Source of the DNA: a virus
Reading direction: 5' to 3' (one strand)
IMG/VR virus record: IMGVR_UViG_3300005336_000059
Span: 1 to 20,827 of that record
DNA: 20,827 nt
Shown here: one piece after another, positions 7,838-13,955 of the stretch
Layout: every line of letters starts with the position of its first letter
How positions within the stretch are numbered: the first letter of the stretch is position 1
Program-made: the position numbers and the translations under genes
The notes under the pieces: generated by a model
Database searches by the model: none
The model's input: only the letters and a program-made list of their open reading frames with translations
Told to the model about the DNA's origin: nothing

Positions 7838-7864
7838 AAAAGAAAAACCCCGCTCGAGGCGGGG
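7838..7864 (-). terminator. Rho-independent terminator reading leftward
   Basis: On the minus strand CCCCGC, a five-base loop and GCGGGG (7864-7859 pairing with 7853-7848) are followed at once by TTTTTCTTTTC. The T-run is on the minus side only, so it stops leftward transcription after the coiled-coil gene. It lies directly before the fibre gene's ribosome-binding site. Confidence 0.85.
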
Positions 7865-7895
7865 TCTTCTGGGCGTGGAGGGAGTGAAACGGGAA

Positions 7896-8297
7896 TCAGT
7901 TGCCGGGCGCGTCCACAGTCGCAGTGTCGGAGAGCGTCTGAGTGGCCGACTGCAACGACTGGGTCGCCGCAGTTAACGCGGCTGAGTCGTCGGCTCCCAG
8001 CGCCCCGCCCTGCGCGGCTGCGAGCTGCGCCTGCAAGGCAGCGACTTGCGCCTGCAGAGTCACGATCTGCGCAGTCTTCGCAACGTTGTCGGCCAATGCC
8101 GACGTCAGACCCGACTTCAGTGCATCGGCTGTCGCCTTGATCGAGGTGACTTGCGGGGTGAGCGCGTTGACGGCATTCTGAACGTCGGTGACTTGCTGCA
8201 GCATGGACTTTATCTCCAGAAAAAGCGGTTGGATGGCATCCGCGATGAAGCCGCGCACGGCTTCGATATCGCGCAATTCTTCGCCGAGGCCGGACAC
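7896..8297 (-). CDS. Coiled-coil phage protein (133 aa)
   Basis: The protein starts at GTG 8297 with GGGAG seven bases upstream. A helical N-terminus (IEAVRGFIADAIQPLFLEIKSML) leads into a long heptad-rich region of about 75 residues (VTDVQNAVNAL, then VTSIKATADAL, IVTLQAQVAALQAQLAAA) and an Ala/Thr tail. Small coiled-coil proteins of this type are common among siphovirus tail or lysis-adjacent genes. There is no signal peptide or membrane segment, which argues against a spanin. The gene is the last before a strong terminator. Confidence 0.6.
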   Translation of the reverse strand: MSGLGEELRDIEAVRGFIADAIQPLFLEIKSMLQQVTDVQNAVNALTPQVTSIKATADALKSGLTSALADNVAKTAQIVTLQAQVAALQAQLAAAQGGALGADDSAALTAATQSLQSATQTLSDTATVDAPGN

Positions 8298-8299
8298 GG

Positions 8300-8908
8300 C
8301 TAGCTCCCGCAGTGCGCGTAGGCGATCAGCGGTTGGACATCGAACTTCGAGAATAGAGTGACGGCGCCGCGGTCGATCACGCTGTAGCCGTCATTGTTAT
8401 GCGCTGGGTTGCATGGAGTGCCCGCCGGCACGGTCCCGTAGGCCACGAAGCTATAGTCCCCGAGCACCTGACGCAGCTTGTAGGCGTTCGTATCCGCCGC
8501 CTGCACCGTCGGCGTCACCGAGTTGATGGTGCCGGGGTTGGGCACCACAGGGGCGGCTGCGGGCGTCGTGGCGTCGACCACTGTCGACATAACGCTCTCA
8601 TTGCCGGCTGTATTCGTCCATGCCGCTCGGAAGCAGTAGTGCGTCGCTGCGTTGAGACCCGAGACCACGCCGCTCGAGGCCGGCATGGTGACGATGATCT
8701 GACCGATTTTCGTACCGAACAGAACCGGCGAGGCGCCGGTACAAGAGCCGTACTCGACACGGAAGCTGACCAGCGAGCCCGCGCCGCTCGCTGGAATCGT
8801 CGTGCCGTCCGTGTTCTGAGTCGGTGCCGCAACGTTGATTGTCTCGGATGCGCCCAGAGCGATGGAGCTCGCGAGCAGCGCTGCGAGTGCAATGAGGATG
8901 CGGCGCAT
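8300..8908 (-). CDS. Exported FN3-like protein (202 aa)
   Basis: The N-terminus is a clear Sec signal peptide (basic MRRI, hydrophobic core LALAALLASSIALGA, cleavage near residue 19-20). The mature part has an FN3-like beta domain: SLVSFRVEYGSC, then GLNAATHYCFRAAWTNTAGNESV. A PNPGTINSVTP linker and a C-terminal segment with two cysteines follow. A good ribosome-binding site (AGAGGT) precedes ATG 8908. The linker recurs at the end of the neighbouring exported protein, which suggests the two genes arose partly by duplication. An export signal is unusual for tail proteins. The product probably acts in the periplasm or at the surface; the function is unknown. Confidence 0.6.
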   Translation of the reverse strand: MRRILIALAALLASSIALGASETINVAAPTQNTDGTTIPASGAGSLVSFRVEYGSCTGASPVLFGTKIGQIIVTMPASSGVVSGLNAATHYCFRAAWTNTAGNESVMSTVVDATTPAAAPVVPNPGTINSVTPTVQAADTNAYKLRQVLGDYSFVAYGTVPAGTPCNPAHNNDGYSVIDRGAVTLFSKFDVQPLIAYAHCGS

Positions 8909-8917
8909 AAGTTACCT

Positions 8918-9619
8918 CTATGGAGTCACCGAATTCACGGTGCCCGGCTGCGGAATGGGTTGAGGCGCCTTCGGAATCTTCGAAGGCGTCAAGTCGATTT
9001 GCGTTGCAGGCCCTTCGGGGCTGCGCTGGCCGGCTGCAATGGCCACGAACGTATACTCGTGGCATTCCTGGTCGGCCTGAGTCACGGCCGAGGGTGCCGG
9101 AAGCGCGGCTTGCAGAACCGTCCACACCGTCCGACCGCAGAGGCGATGCTCAAAGTCGTACGTCACCGCAATCCCTGCTGGAATCGGCAAGTCGTCCGTG
9201 TATTCGTTCACCGCTTGGTAGGTGACCGTTTCAGGAACCGTAGTCGCCGCAAGAAAATTCACGCTCGAGGCGGACAGATAGTTGTTCGTCTGGCCGGCGA
9301 GTAGCGTCGGGCAAGTCTTGAACGGCCCCGGCGTCACGGCAGGGTCCTGACAGGCGAAAACGCGGTCGCCGACGGCGAGCAGCGTCGTCGACTCCCAGAG
9401 GTCCGCCAGTCCACCGGCTTGCAATACGTCGACAATCAGGCCCGGCGCCGGGAGCGCCCACACCGAATTGACGCAGGCGCCGAATCCTGCGGCGGTCGGC
9501 TGCGTCGGACATACGCGCACGAGGGTGGTCTGCGCGTGAGCCACACTAATCCAGCAGTCGAGCAGAGATAAGGCGACGGCCACTATCAGCAGCCAGCCGA
9601 TCCGGAGTCGGTCCAGCAT
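8918..9619 (-). CDS. Exported Cys-containing protein, FN3-like C-terminal part (233 aa)
   Basis: The start is set at ATG 9619 because GGGAGG lies four bases upstream and the product then begins with a typical signal peptide (MLDRLRIG, a hydrophobic core, cleavage after AHA before QTTLV). The frame stays open upstream to 9919, but that extension has no comparable ribosome-binding site and would bury the signal. The mature protein has several cysteines (VCPTQP, GACVNS, FACQDP, KTCPTL, RLCGRT, QECHEY) that could form disulfides outside the cytoplasm. A late beta region (VTYDFEHRLCGRT, YTFVAIAAG) looks FN3-like. It ends in PQPGTVNSVTP, a motif shared with the downstream gene. Confidence 0.6.
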   Translation of the reverse strand: MLDRLRIGWLLIVAVALSLLDCWISVAHAQTTLVRVCPTQPTAAGFGACVNSVWALPAPGLIVDVLQAGGLADLWESTTLLAVGDRVFACQDPAVTPGPFKTCPTLLAGQTNNYLSASSVNFLAATTVPETVTYQAVNEYTDDLPIPAGIAVTYDFEHRLCGRTVWTVLQAALPAPSAVTQADQECHEYTFVAIAAGQRSPEGPATQIDLTPSKIPKAPQPIPQPGTVNSVTP

Positions 9620-9860
9620 GAGTCCTCCCGAGAGAACCCCGACGATGCGGGCCAACGAAAGAAGAACGCCGCGCGCAAATGCGCTAACGGCGGGTGCCGG
9701 ACGAAAAGCCGGCAGGCCATCCGAGGGGGCGGATGGCGAAGGCGCGTTCACGGCAGAGGCAACTAGAGCGCTGAAGGAACCGCGGTTTTTTTGGCCGCGC
9801 AGCGCAAGTTGTAAGGTCATACGGCAGAGCACTCGTGGGCTCTGCCGCGACGACCGGAAT
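9620..9860 (-). other. Intergenic region before the late exported-protein genes
   Basis: A gap of about 240 bp between the early and late minus-strand genes. It holds an inverted repeat at 9822-9847 and a second small stem, CGCGG/CCGCG, around a run of seven T at 9781-9799. I see no convincing sigma70 promoter. This is where a late promoter or antitermination site would be expected. One minus frame is open through it as an extension of the exported-protein gene, but it lacks a ribosome-binding site at its upstream starts. Confidence 0.4.
9822..9847. repeat. Perfect 9-bp inverted repeat after the early genes
   Basis: CGGCAGAGC and GCTCTGCCG flank an eight-base loop. The stem begins 14 nt beyond the TAA of the 64-aa gene when read leftward. 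No T-run follows on either strand, so it is not a textbook intrinsic terminator. It could be a weak terminator, an mRNA-stabilising hairpin or part of an antitermination signal. Confidence 0.6.
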
Positions 9861-10055
9861 TTAACCGCAGCCGGATGAGGATGCAAGAGGCTGGCGCGCA
9901 AGTTCGGCTTCAATATCACGAATGATATCGACGTCGCTGAGGCACGCCGACCACTCCTGGTCGGCAGCCGTTTCCGCCCACTTCAGATCTGGAAGCGCGC
10001 GGCGCAGAAGCTCGCGCAGCCGCTCAATCTCCTGCGCGGCGGCATCAGGCGGCAC
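9861..10055 (-). CDS. Small helical phage protein (64 aa)
   Basis: The most probable start is GTG 10055, which overlaps the upstream stop by 11 nt and has GAGG nine bases before it. A start at ATG 10127 (88 aa) would overlap the upstream gene by 83 nt. The sequence is mostly helical, with a leucine-rich segment (AQEIERLRELLRRALPDL) and an acidic helix (VDIIRDIEAELA). I do not recognise the family. It is the last gene of the early minus-strand group, in front of the intergenic region, a position where lambdoid phages keep late regulators. Confidence 0.5.
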   Translation of the reverse strand: MPPDAAAQEIERLRELLRRALPDLKWAETAADQEWSACLSDVDIIRDIEAELARQPLASSSGCG

Positions 10056-10683
10056 GATCTGGAGCCTCGTCCTCCTCCATGATCCAACCGCGGATGATGC
10101 CCCTGGCCACCCCAAGCCAGCGGTCATACTCGGCTTTCACGTCCATGTACCAGTGAAAGACGTTCCGCTCCCAGACATCCTCGTCGACGTCGATGCAGAG
10201 CGCGTACAAGGCCGGCGCCGTGGCGAACAGCGGCCGGTGACAATCGGCATCCAACACCAAGGCGGCGAGCTCGGATTGGTAATAGCCTCGGTGCCCGCTG
10301 CGCTTCGTCACCATCATGGGCCAGTTCTGCTCTGTGGCGAGCTTTAGACTCACCACCATGAGCCCGCGATGCAGTTCCGGATACCCGCTGGCATCCCCCG
10401 CAATCGAGAACAGCGTCGCAAGCCACGGCATCCGCGGAATGCCGCACGCCGCCTGCCCTACCTCGGCCATGCTCCATGCCGCGCGCCGATGCACTCTAGA
10501 GCCGTGCCCCGATGCCGTCGGCAGGACGTCCAGGCCGAGATGCTCCTCGCGCCGCGCCTTGCGCTCGGCCGCCGTCAGCCGGCGTGGTGCGGCTATCCCG
10601 TCCACGTTGCTTGCTGAGCCGCCGACGTGCGTCAAGTCGATGCCGTGCGCTGTCGCCAGCGTCACCAGTTCTGCGTGCTTCAA
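10045..10683 (-). CDS. Phage protein of unknown function (212 aa)
   Basis: The start is TTG 10683, overlapping the previous stop as TTGA, with a GGGGG ribosome-binding site seven bases upstream. The N-terminal third is basic (LTAAERKARREEHLGL). The C-terminal two thirds look all-helical and rich in Trp, Tyr and His (WLATLFSIAGDASGY, HRGYYQSELAALVLDADCHRPL, VFHWYMDVKAEYDRWLGVARGI). No family is recognised. Its place between replication genes and the late region matches that of the Q-type antiterminator in lambdoid phages, so that role is possible; no sequence motif supports it. Confidence 0.5.
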   Translation of the reverse strand: MKHAELVTLATAHGIDLTHVGGSASNVDGIAAPRRLTAAERKARREEHLGLDVLPTASGHGSRVHRRAAWSMAEVGQAACGIPRMPWLATLFSIAGDASGYPELHRGLMVVSLKLATEQNWPMMVTKRSGHRGYYQSELAALVLDADCHRPLFATAPALYALCIDVDEDVWERNVFHWYMDVKAEYDRWLGVARGIIRGWIMEEDEAPDRAA

Positions 10684-10958
10684 GATGGACCCCCGTTTTG
10701 TAAGGCCGCCAGCGCCTCGTCGAAGTTGTTCACAATCGGAATCTGCCAGTCGCTAAGGAATGCCAGCTGATCCGCCGTTCGCTTGCGGTTCTTCGTGATG
10801 CCGTTTACTTCCAGCAATGCCACGCGGCCGGTGCTACGGTGCCGCGTCAGCAAGTCCGGGAAGTCCTGTTGACGGACCTGGTATCCGACCTTGCGTAGCC
10901 CGTCCACAATTGCGGGCTCCGTCTCGTCGCGGCGGCGCGCGTAGCGGTTCAGGCTCAA
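10680..10958 (-). CDS. VRR-NUC-like (PD-(D/E)xK) protein with altered active site (92 aa)
   Basis: The layout matches small phage VRR-NUC nucleases: N-terminal NRYARRRDETEPAIVDGLRKVG, then PDLL at 34-37 with candidate metal ligand D35, the strand VALLEVNG, and the closing ADQLAFLSDW and IPIVNNFDEAL. In active members the core strand reads E-V-K; here it is E50-V51-N52 (codons GAA GTA AAC), so the catalytic lysine is replaced by asparagine. A nearby Lys (K56) might substitute. The family cuts structured DNA such as branched molecules. The start is TTG 10958, overlapping the preceding stop. The fold is fairly sure, activity doubtful. Confidence 0.65.
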   Translation of the reverse strand: MSLNRYARRRDETEPAIVDGLRKVGYQVRQQDFPDLLTRHRSTGRVALLEVNGITKNRKRTADQLAFLSDWQIPIVNNFDEALAALQNGGPS

Positions 10959-11167
10959 AGCGCTTCCCCGTATGTCGCGCGGAACAAAGCGGCGAACGTC
11001 GGACCACCCTCTGAACTCGGCTGCTCCATGTAGCCGCCGTTTCGGATGACGCCGCGGAAGTGCTCGCGCCGAGTCTTCGGGTCCGTCGTGCCGCTGAAGG
11101 CGTTCACCTTAGCGCCGACGTCGCGCAGCTTCGACTGCAGCCAGAGTTCTTGGACGAGTTGGCTCAC
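10955..11167 (-). CDS. Small phage hypothetical protein (70 aa)
   Basis: The start is GTG 11167, overlapping the stop of the P-like gene (GTGA). It begins with a helix (QLVQELWLQSKLRDVG) followed by a basic segment (TDPKTRREHFRGVIRNGGYMEQP). No family is recognised. It is embedded in an overlapping replication operon, so expression is very likely. It may be an accessory replication or nuclease partner by position only. Confidence 0.5.
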   Translation of the reverse strand: MSQLVQELWLQSKLRDVGAKVNAFSGTTDPKTRREHFRGVIRNGGYMEQPSSEGGPTFAALFRATYGEAL

Positions 11168-11760
11168 GCGGCCATCCTTTGCGAAATCTCAGCCTCAGCG
11201 CGTTCGAAGTAATCGCGCCATACTGACTTCTGCAGATCGACATCCACTGGCCCGGTCCCGCCCTGATCGATCATGTCGGCAACCCATGCCTTTTTCGCAG
11301 CGACGAGACGCTCGATATTGCGTACGAAGTCCTCGGATGCGTCGGCATGTGGGAATCGCTCTCGGCTCAATCGAGCCATGCCCGCCGCCGTCGCAGGCCG
11401 GCCGTAGCGCATAGGGTCGGCCTGCAGGTTGCGATTCAGGTATCCCTGGAGGAAACGTGTTCCCTGGAGTTCCCATGGATTCGCCTCTGGCTCGTCAGGC
11501 TGTCGAATCTGCTGCGGCGCGCCCTTCGCGCGCAGCGCGCGCTTGGCGTCCCACACATGCGCGACGCCGAAGCTCTTCGGCGGCTCCTCCGTTTCGAGCT
11601 TAGCGAGAATGTGATCGCGGCACCGCGAAAGCTCGACAATCCCCATGCGCTGTAGTCCCTTCCAGAAGGCATCGCGCTTGGACTCACTCAGCGGTTTGTC
11701 GATAGCACCGAAAATCTCAGCCAGAATGCCGTCGAATGCCGTGCGGTCACCCGGTTCCAC
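11164..11760 (-). CDS. Putative P-like replication/helicase-loader protein (198 aa)
   Basis: The start GTG 11760 has AGAGG six bases upstream and overlaps the O-like gene by 14 nt. A farther ATG at 11853 would overlap it by 107 nt. The N-terminal part (RTAFDGILAEIFGAIDKPLSESKRDAFWKGL, with the following helix ELSRCRDHILAKLETEEPPKSFGVAHVWDAKRAL) resembles the N-terminal helical domain of phage P-type helicase loaders: F-x2-I/L pairs, S/E-x2-K, W-x2-L, then a proline break. The C-terminal half is helical and basic. The position directly after an O-like gene supports the idea. No ATPase motif is seen, as in lambda P. The call is tentative. Confidence 0.45.
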   Translation of the reverse strand: MEPGDRTAFDGILAEIFGAIDKPLSESKRDAFWKGLQRMGIVELSRCRDHILAKLETEEPPKSFGVAHVWDAKRALRAKGAPQQIRQPDEPEANPWELQGTRFLQGYLNRNLQADPMRYGRPATAAGMARLSRERFPHADASEDFVRNIERLVAAKKAWVADMIDQGGTGPVDVDLQKSVWRDYFERAEAEISQRMAA

Positions 11761-12610
11761 GATTCGCCTCTCTCGCCTCGAGTTCTGCAGTGGTTGGCGC
11801 GGGCGTGTGTACGGCGCGGCGCATGCCTTGCGTGCGAGCGCGGACGTCCCCAATCGGAATCAGCGCCTTGAACCCGTTCTCACAGCAGTAGTCGACGACC
11901 TCAGACTGATTTCCAAAGTCACCGTTTCCTGCCAGCCGCCTCGCCTGCGCTAGACGCATGGCTGGCGACATGGGTCGTCCCTGCAGCTCGACGTGAACGA
12001 TCCACTTTGCGAACGCCTCTGGGTTTGCTTCCGGCACGTCCCTGCGCCAATCCTCCAACAGCGAGCTGAAAGCCGCCTCCACGACCGTTCCACGAGGAAC
12101 CTCCGCACCGCCCGCGCGTGCTCTCTCTCTCTCTTCTTGGTCTGGTCTCTTCTGGTCTGGTCTGGTCTGGTCTGGTAACGCAACAGCGTTACGCTTTTCT
12201 GGCGGCTGTAACGCAGCGTCGTTAGAATGGTTGGAACGATGCTTGCTAACACGCTTCGCAGTGAGCGCATTCTTCTTGGCTCTGGTGCCGTTATGGTCTT
12301 GAAATCCTGGCAATTTTACGCGCTGCGCGTCGAGAACCTCGAGCCAGTCAGCCGGCAAGAGTTGAGAGAAACCCTCGATGCCGGTGAGCTCGTCTATCTC
12401 GTCGACAGTCATCTCGAGCGTGTCGTCATCGCGGGCGAAGGTATCGGCGTGCATCCAGAGTTGGTTGAGTCCTCCGAGCACCAGCGTTACAGCTATCTGT
12501 GAGCTGTAACGCACATGCGTTACAACCCCGCGCTCGATGAGCAAGCGGGCGATTCGTTTCACGCGCAAGTCTTCTCGGAGGTCCTTCTCCACCTTGATCC
12601 AGCCACTCAC
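11747..12610 (-). CDS. O-like phage replication initiation protein (287 aa)
   Basis: The start GTG 12610 overlaps the stop of the small upstream gene (GTGA). It gives an N-terminus SGWIKVEKDLREDLRVKRIARLL typical of phage replication proteins with a winged-helix DNA-binding domain. A second typical element is LPGFQDHNGTRAKKNALTAKRVSKH near residue 100-125. A low-complexity charged linker follows (PDQTRPDQKRPDQ, then EERERARAGG). The C-terminal part (about 175-265) is likely to contact the helicase loader. The gene contains six copies of GTAACGC in two clusters, as expected when the initiator gene carries its own origin. The name rests on motif resemblance and context. Confidence 0.6.
   Translation of the reverse strand: MSGWIKVEKDLREDLRVKRIARLLIERGVVTHVRYSSQIAVTLVLGGLNQLWMHADTFARDDDTLEMTVDEIDELTGIEGFSQLLPADWLEVLDAQRVKLPGFQDHNGTRAKKNALTAKRVSKHRSNHSNDAALQPPEKRNAVALPDQTRPDQKRPDQEERERARAGGAEVPRGTVVEAAFSSLLEDWRRDVPEANPEAFAKWIVHVELQGRPMSPAMRLAQARRLAGNGDFGNQSEVVDYCCENGFKALIPIGDVRARTQGMRRAVHTPAPTTAELEAREANRGTG
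12141..12175. repeat. TCTGG pentanucleotide repeat
   Basis: Five tandem TCTGG units (12151-12175) are preceded by TCTCT and one more TCTGG. An alternating CT tract lies beyond. On the minus strand this encodes PDQTRPDQKRPDQ and a charged EERERA run in the linker of the O-like protein. Pentamer slippage would shift the frame of that gene. Confidence 0.85.
12175..12523. other. Iteron cluster, candidate replication origin inside the O-like gene
   Basis: The heptamer GTAACGC or its complement GCGTTAC occurs at 12175-12181, 12186-12192, 12208-12214, 12484-12490, 12506-12512 and 12517-12523. Two pairs form identical 7-4-7 inverted repeats (12175-12192 and 12506-12523). A third arrangement, 12484-12512, has perfect 11-bp arms (GCGTTACAGCT / AGCTGTAACGC) around seven bases. 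Lambda's origin also lies within its O gene as inverted-repeat iterons bound by O. The flanking sequence is not AT-rich, so the unwinding element, if any, is not evident. Confidence 0.55.
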
Positions 12611-12777
12611 CGCCCGGAGAGCCTCATCGCCGACTCCCATGCACCGTAGGTCGCGAAGCCCATGATGGCGAGCCAGTAGACGGCGGCCTGCCAATTCACT
12701 CGACGTGAGTGGCGATCAGTCTTCCGGCGGCGTGGGCAATCCCCCCACTGCTCGCCGGACCAATGTTTTTCCGTCAT
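12607..12777 (-). CDS. Small single-pass membrane protein (56 aa)
   Basis: The frame starts at ATG 12777 with GGGGTG six bases upstream and ends in a TGA that overlaps the GTG start of the O-like gene (GTGA). The first half is hydrophilic and basic (PRRRKTDRHSRRV). The second half contains a hydrophobic aromatic helix (AAVYWLAIMGFATYGAW) that could span a membrane. No family is recognised. The coupling to the next gene and the ribosome-binding site make it convincing as a coding gene despite its size. Confidence 0.55.
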   Translation of the reverse strand: MTEKHWSGEQWGDCPRRRKTDRHSRRVNWQAAVYWLAIMGFATYGAWESAMRLSGR

Positions 12778-12822
12778 GACAGACACCCCGAAAGCGCGCC
12801 GTCTCTATCGGCGGCTGCGCTG

Positions 12823-13185
12823 CTATTCGTCGTCTAGATGGCGGGACAACTCCGCGAGTAGTGCCGAGACGCGTTGCTTCTTCGCGCGCTTCTTCGCTTC
12901 CGGTGCGGACAGCGGCTCGACTTCGTACCCCCATTCGCGGGCGAAAAACTGCATCAGAGAATCGTCGCCGCCGTCACGGGCAAGGCGACCGATCATCAGA
13001 AGTTCGGCAGGGTCTAACTTTTGCGCGTGCTCGGGATTCAGCCCGCCGCGCAGGCGCGCGGTAGCGGAGTCCGAATCGAGCGCCGGCCACAGTTTCGCGG
13101 CGACTTTCTTCCGGCCGCCCGCAGCCTCGACGGCGGCGCCGAGGGCGTCGTACACGCTGTCGTGCCACAACTGGGACTGCTGCAT
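12823..13185 (-). CDS. CII-like phage transcription regulator (120 aa)
   Basis: The pattern DALGAAVEAAGGRKKVAAKLWP, then ARLRGGLNPEHAQKLDPAELLMIGRLARDGGDDSLMQFFAREWGYEV resembles the phage CII (CP76-type) regulators: a Gly-Gly turn, an L-x-LNP-x-x-x-x-KLDPAELL core and a C-terminal helix ending near a conserved hydrophobic residue. These act on promoters of the lysogeny pathway. A basic tail follows (EAKKRAKKQR), then helix SALLAELSRHL. Its ATG overlaps the stop of the Cro-like gene by one base (TAATG), as cII follows cro in lambdoid phages. Replication genes come next. Confidence 0.6.
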   Translation of the reverse strand: MQQSQLWHDSVYDALGAAVEAAGGRKKVAAKLWPALDSDSATARLRGGLNPEHAQKLDPAELLMIGRLARDGGDDSLMQFFAREWGYEVEPLSAPEAKKRAKKQRVSALLAELSRHLDDE

Positions 13186-13415
13186 TACTCGGCCTTACTC
13201 GCGGCGAGTACGCGCGAGGAAGCGCGGCGCGGAACACTGCGGGCCGAGAGATAGTCGTGGACGCGCTGCACCAGAGTGACGCTGGCGTTCGGGCTCTCTC
13301 CGGCTGAGAGCATGTAGAGCCAACGGCGCCCCACAGAAGCGCCGCTCGCGATCTCCTCAATCGACTGATTGGATTGAACTATGAGCCGCCGGGTTTCGCG
13401 GAGAAGATTCGCCAT
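13185..13415 (-). CDS. Cro-like XRE-type HTH regulator (76 aa)
   Basis: A small DNA-binding protein. Residues about 18-37 form the helix-turn-helix (QSIEEIASGASVGRRWLYML), flanked by LLRETRRLIVQSN and the dimer-type helix VTLVQRVHDYLSARS. It is the first gene of the minus-strand early operon and divergent from the plus-strand repressor, which is the place of cro. Four G precede the ATG by one base only and no clear ribosome-binding site is seen. A candidate promoter (TTGCAG, 18 bases, TATCAT on the minus strand) would start transcription close to the ATG, so the mRNA may be nearly leaderless. Confidence 0.65.
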   Translation of the reverse strand: MANLLRETRRLIVQSNQSIEEIASGASVGRRWLYMLSAGESPNASVTLVQRVHDYLSARSVPRRASSRVLAASKAE

Positions 13416-13488
13416 GCCCCATGATATGCAAAGTTTTGCAGGTTCTGCAAGTAAGACTTTGCATCAGGCACATGCAGACAATTGCCGG
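13416..13488. promoter_or_regulatory. Repressor/cro switch region with operators
   Basis: TGCAAA-GT-TTTGCA lies at 13427-13440. A looser pair of the same half-sites, TGCAAG at 13446 and CTTTGCA ending at 13463, follows. On the minus strand, TTGCAG and TATCAT spaced by 18 bases could drive cro, with the first operator lying between them. The plus-strand promoter for the repressor is less clear (TTGCAG at 13436-13441, 17 bases, TTGCAT). The 14-mer recurs on the early promoter near 14020, which supports an operator role. Confidence 0.6.
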
Positions 13489-13932
13489 GTGCCTTCCAAG
13501 AAGCTCCCAGCACGCAAACAGTCCCCCGAGACTCTGGAATCGGTCCAGGTCTTCCGCGACAATATCCGCGCCCTCTTCCGAGAGGCTCAGAGTTCCCCTG
13601 AGCGCAAGATCACTCAGAAGGAGTTCGCGAAGATAATCGGGGTGAGTCTACGGACTCTGGCGGCTATGCTGGCGGAGGCGGCGGACGGCGAGGATGGTGC
13701 GATCGTTCATGCAGCGACGCTGCGAACGATAGAGCGGACCGCGAAAGGATTCGAGATCGAACCATGGCAGCTCCTTTTCCCTGACTTCCCGTCCCAGCTG
13801 ATCCTCAACCCGAAGTATCGAGACCAAGTCCAGGAAGTCGTAGCACGCTACCTGCATGCCTCGGACACCGTACGAGATGCCTTGGCTGAGATGCTTCCCC
13901 CCGCCCCCGCCCGTCTTAAGACTACTGTCTAA
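13489..13932 (+). CDS. Phage repressor, XRE-type HTH without peptidase domain (147 aa)
   Basis: The HTH is at about residues 41-60 (ITQKEFAKIIGVSLRTLAAM), followed by ATLRTIERTAKGFEIEPWQLLFPDFP, which is typical of phage and regulator XRE domains. The helical C-terminus (YRDQVQEVVARYLHASDTVRDALAEML) may serve in dimerisation. There is no S24 peptidase region with Ser/Lys dyad, so RecA-stimulated self-cleavage as in lambda CI is not expected. GTG 13489 was chosen because ATG starts at 13414 or 13426 would place the operators inside the coding region; none of these starts has a good ribosome-binding site. A terminator follows. Confidence 0.6.
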   Translation: MPSKKLPARKQSPETLESVQVFRDNIRALFREAQSSPERKITQKEFAKIIGVSLRTLAAMLAEAADGEDGAIVHAATLRTIERTAKGFEIEPWQLLFPDFPSQLILNPKYRDQVQEVVARYLHASDTVRDALAEMLPPAPARLKTTV

Positions 13933-13955
13933 TCCCCGATAATATCTCAGCCGGC

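Noticed and set aside
8399-9304. Plus-strand open frame of 301 codons across the exported-protein genes
   Set aside because: Arg/His-rich antisense reading that spans two minus-strand genes with signal peptides and ribosome-binding sites.
9620-9919. N-terminal extension of the exported protein to 333 residues
   Set aside because: The internal ATG at 9619 has GGGAGG upstream and yields a proper signal peptide; the extension would hide it.
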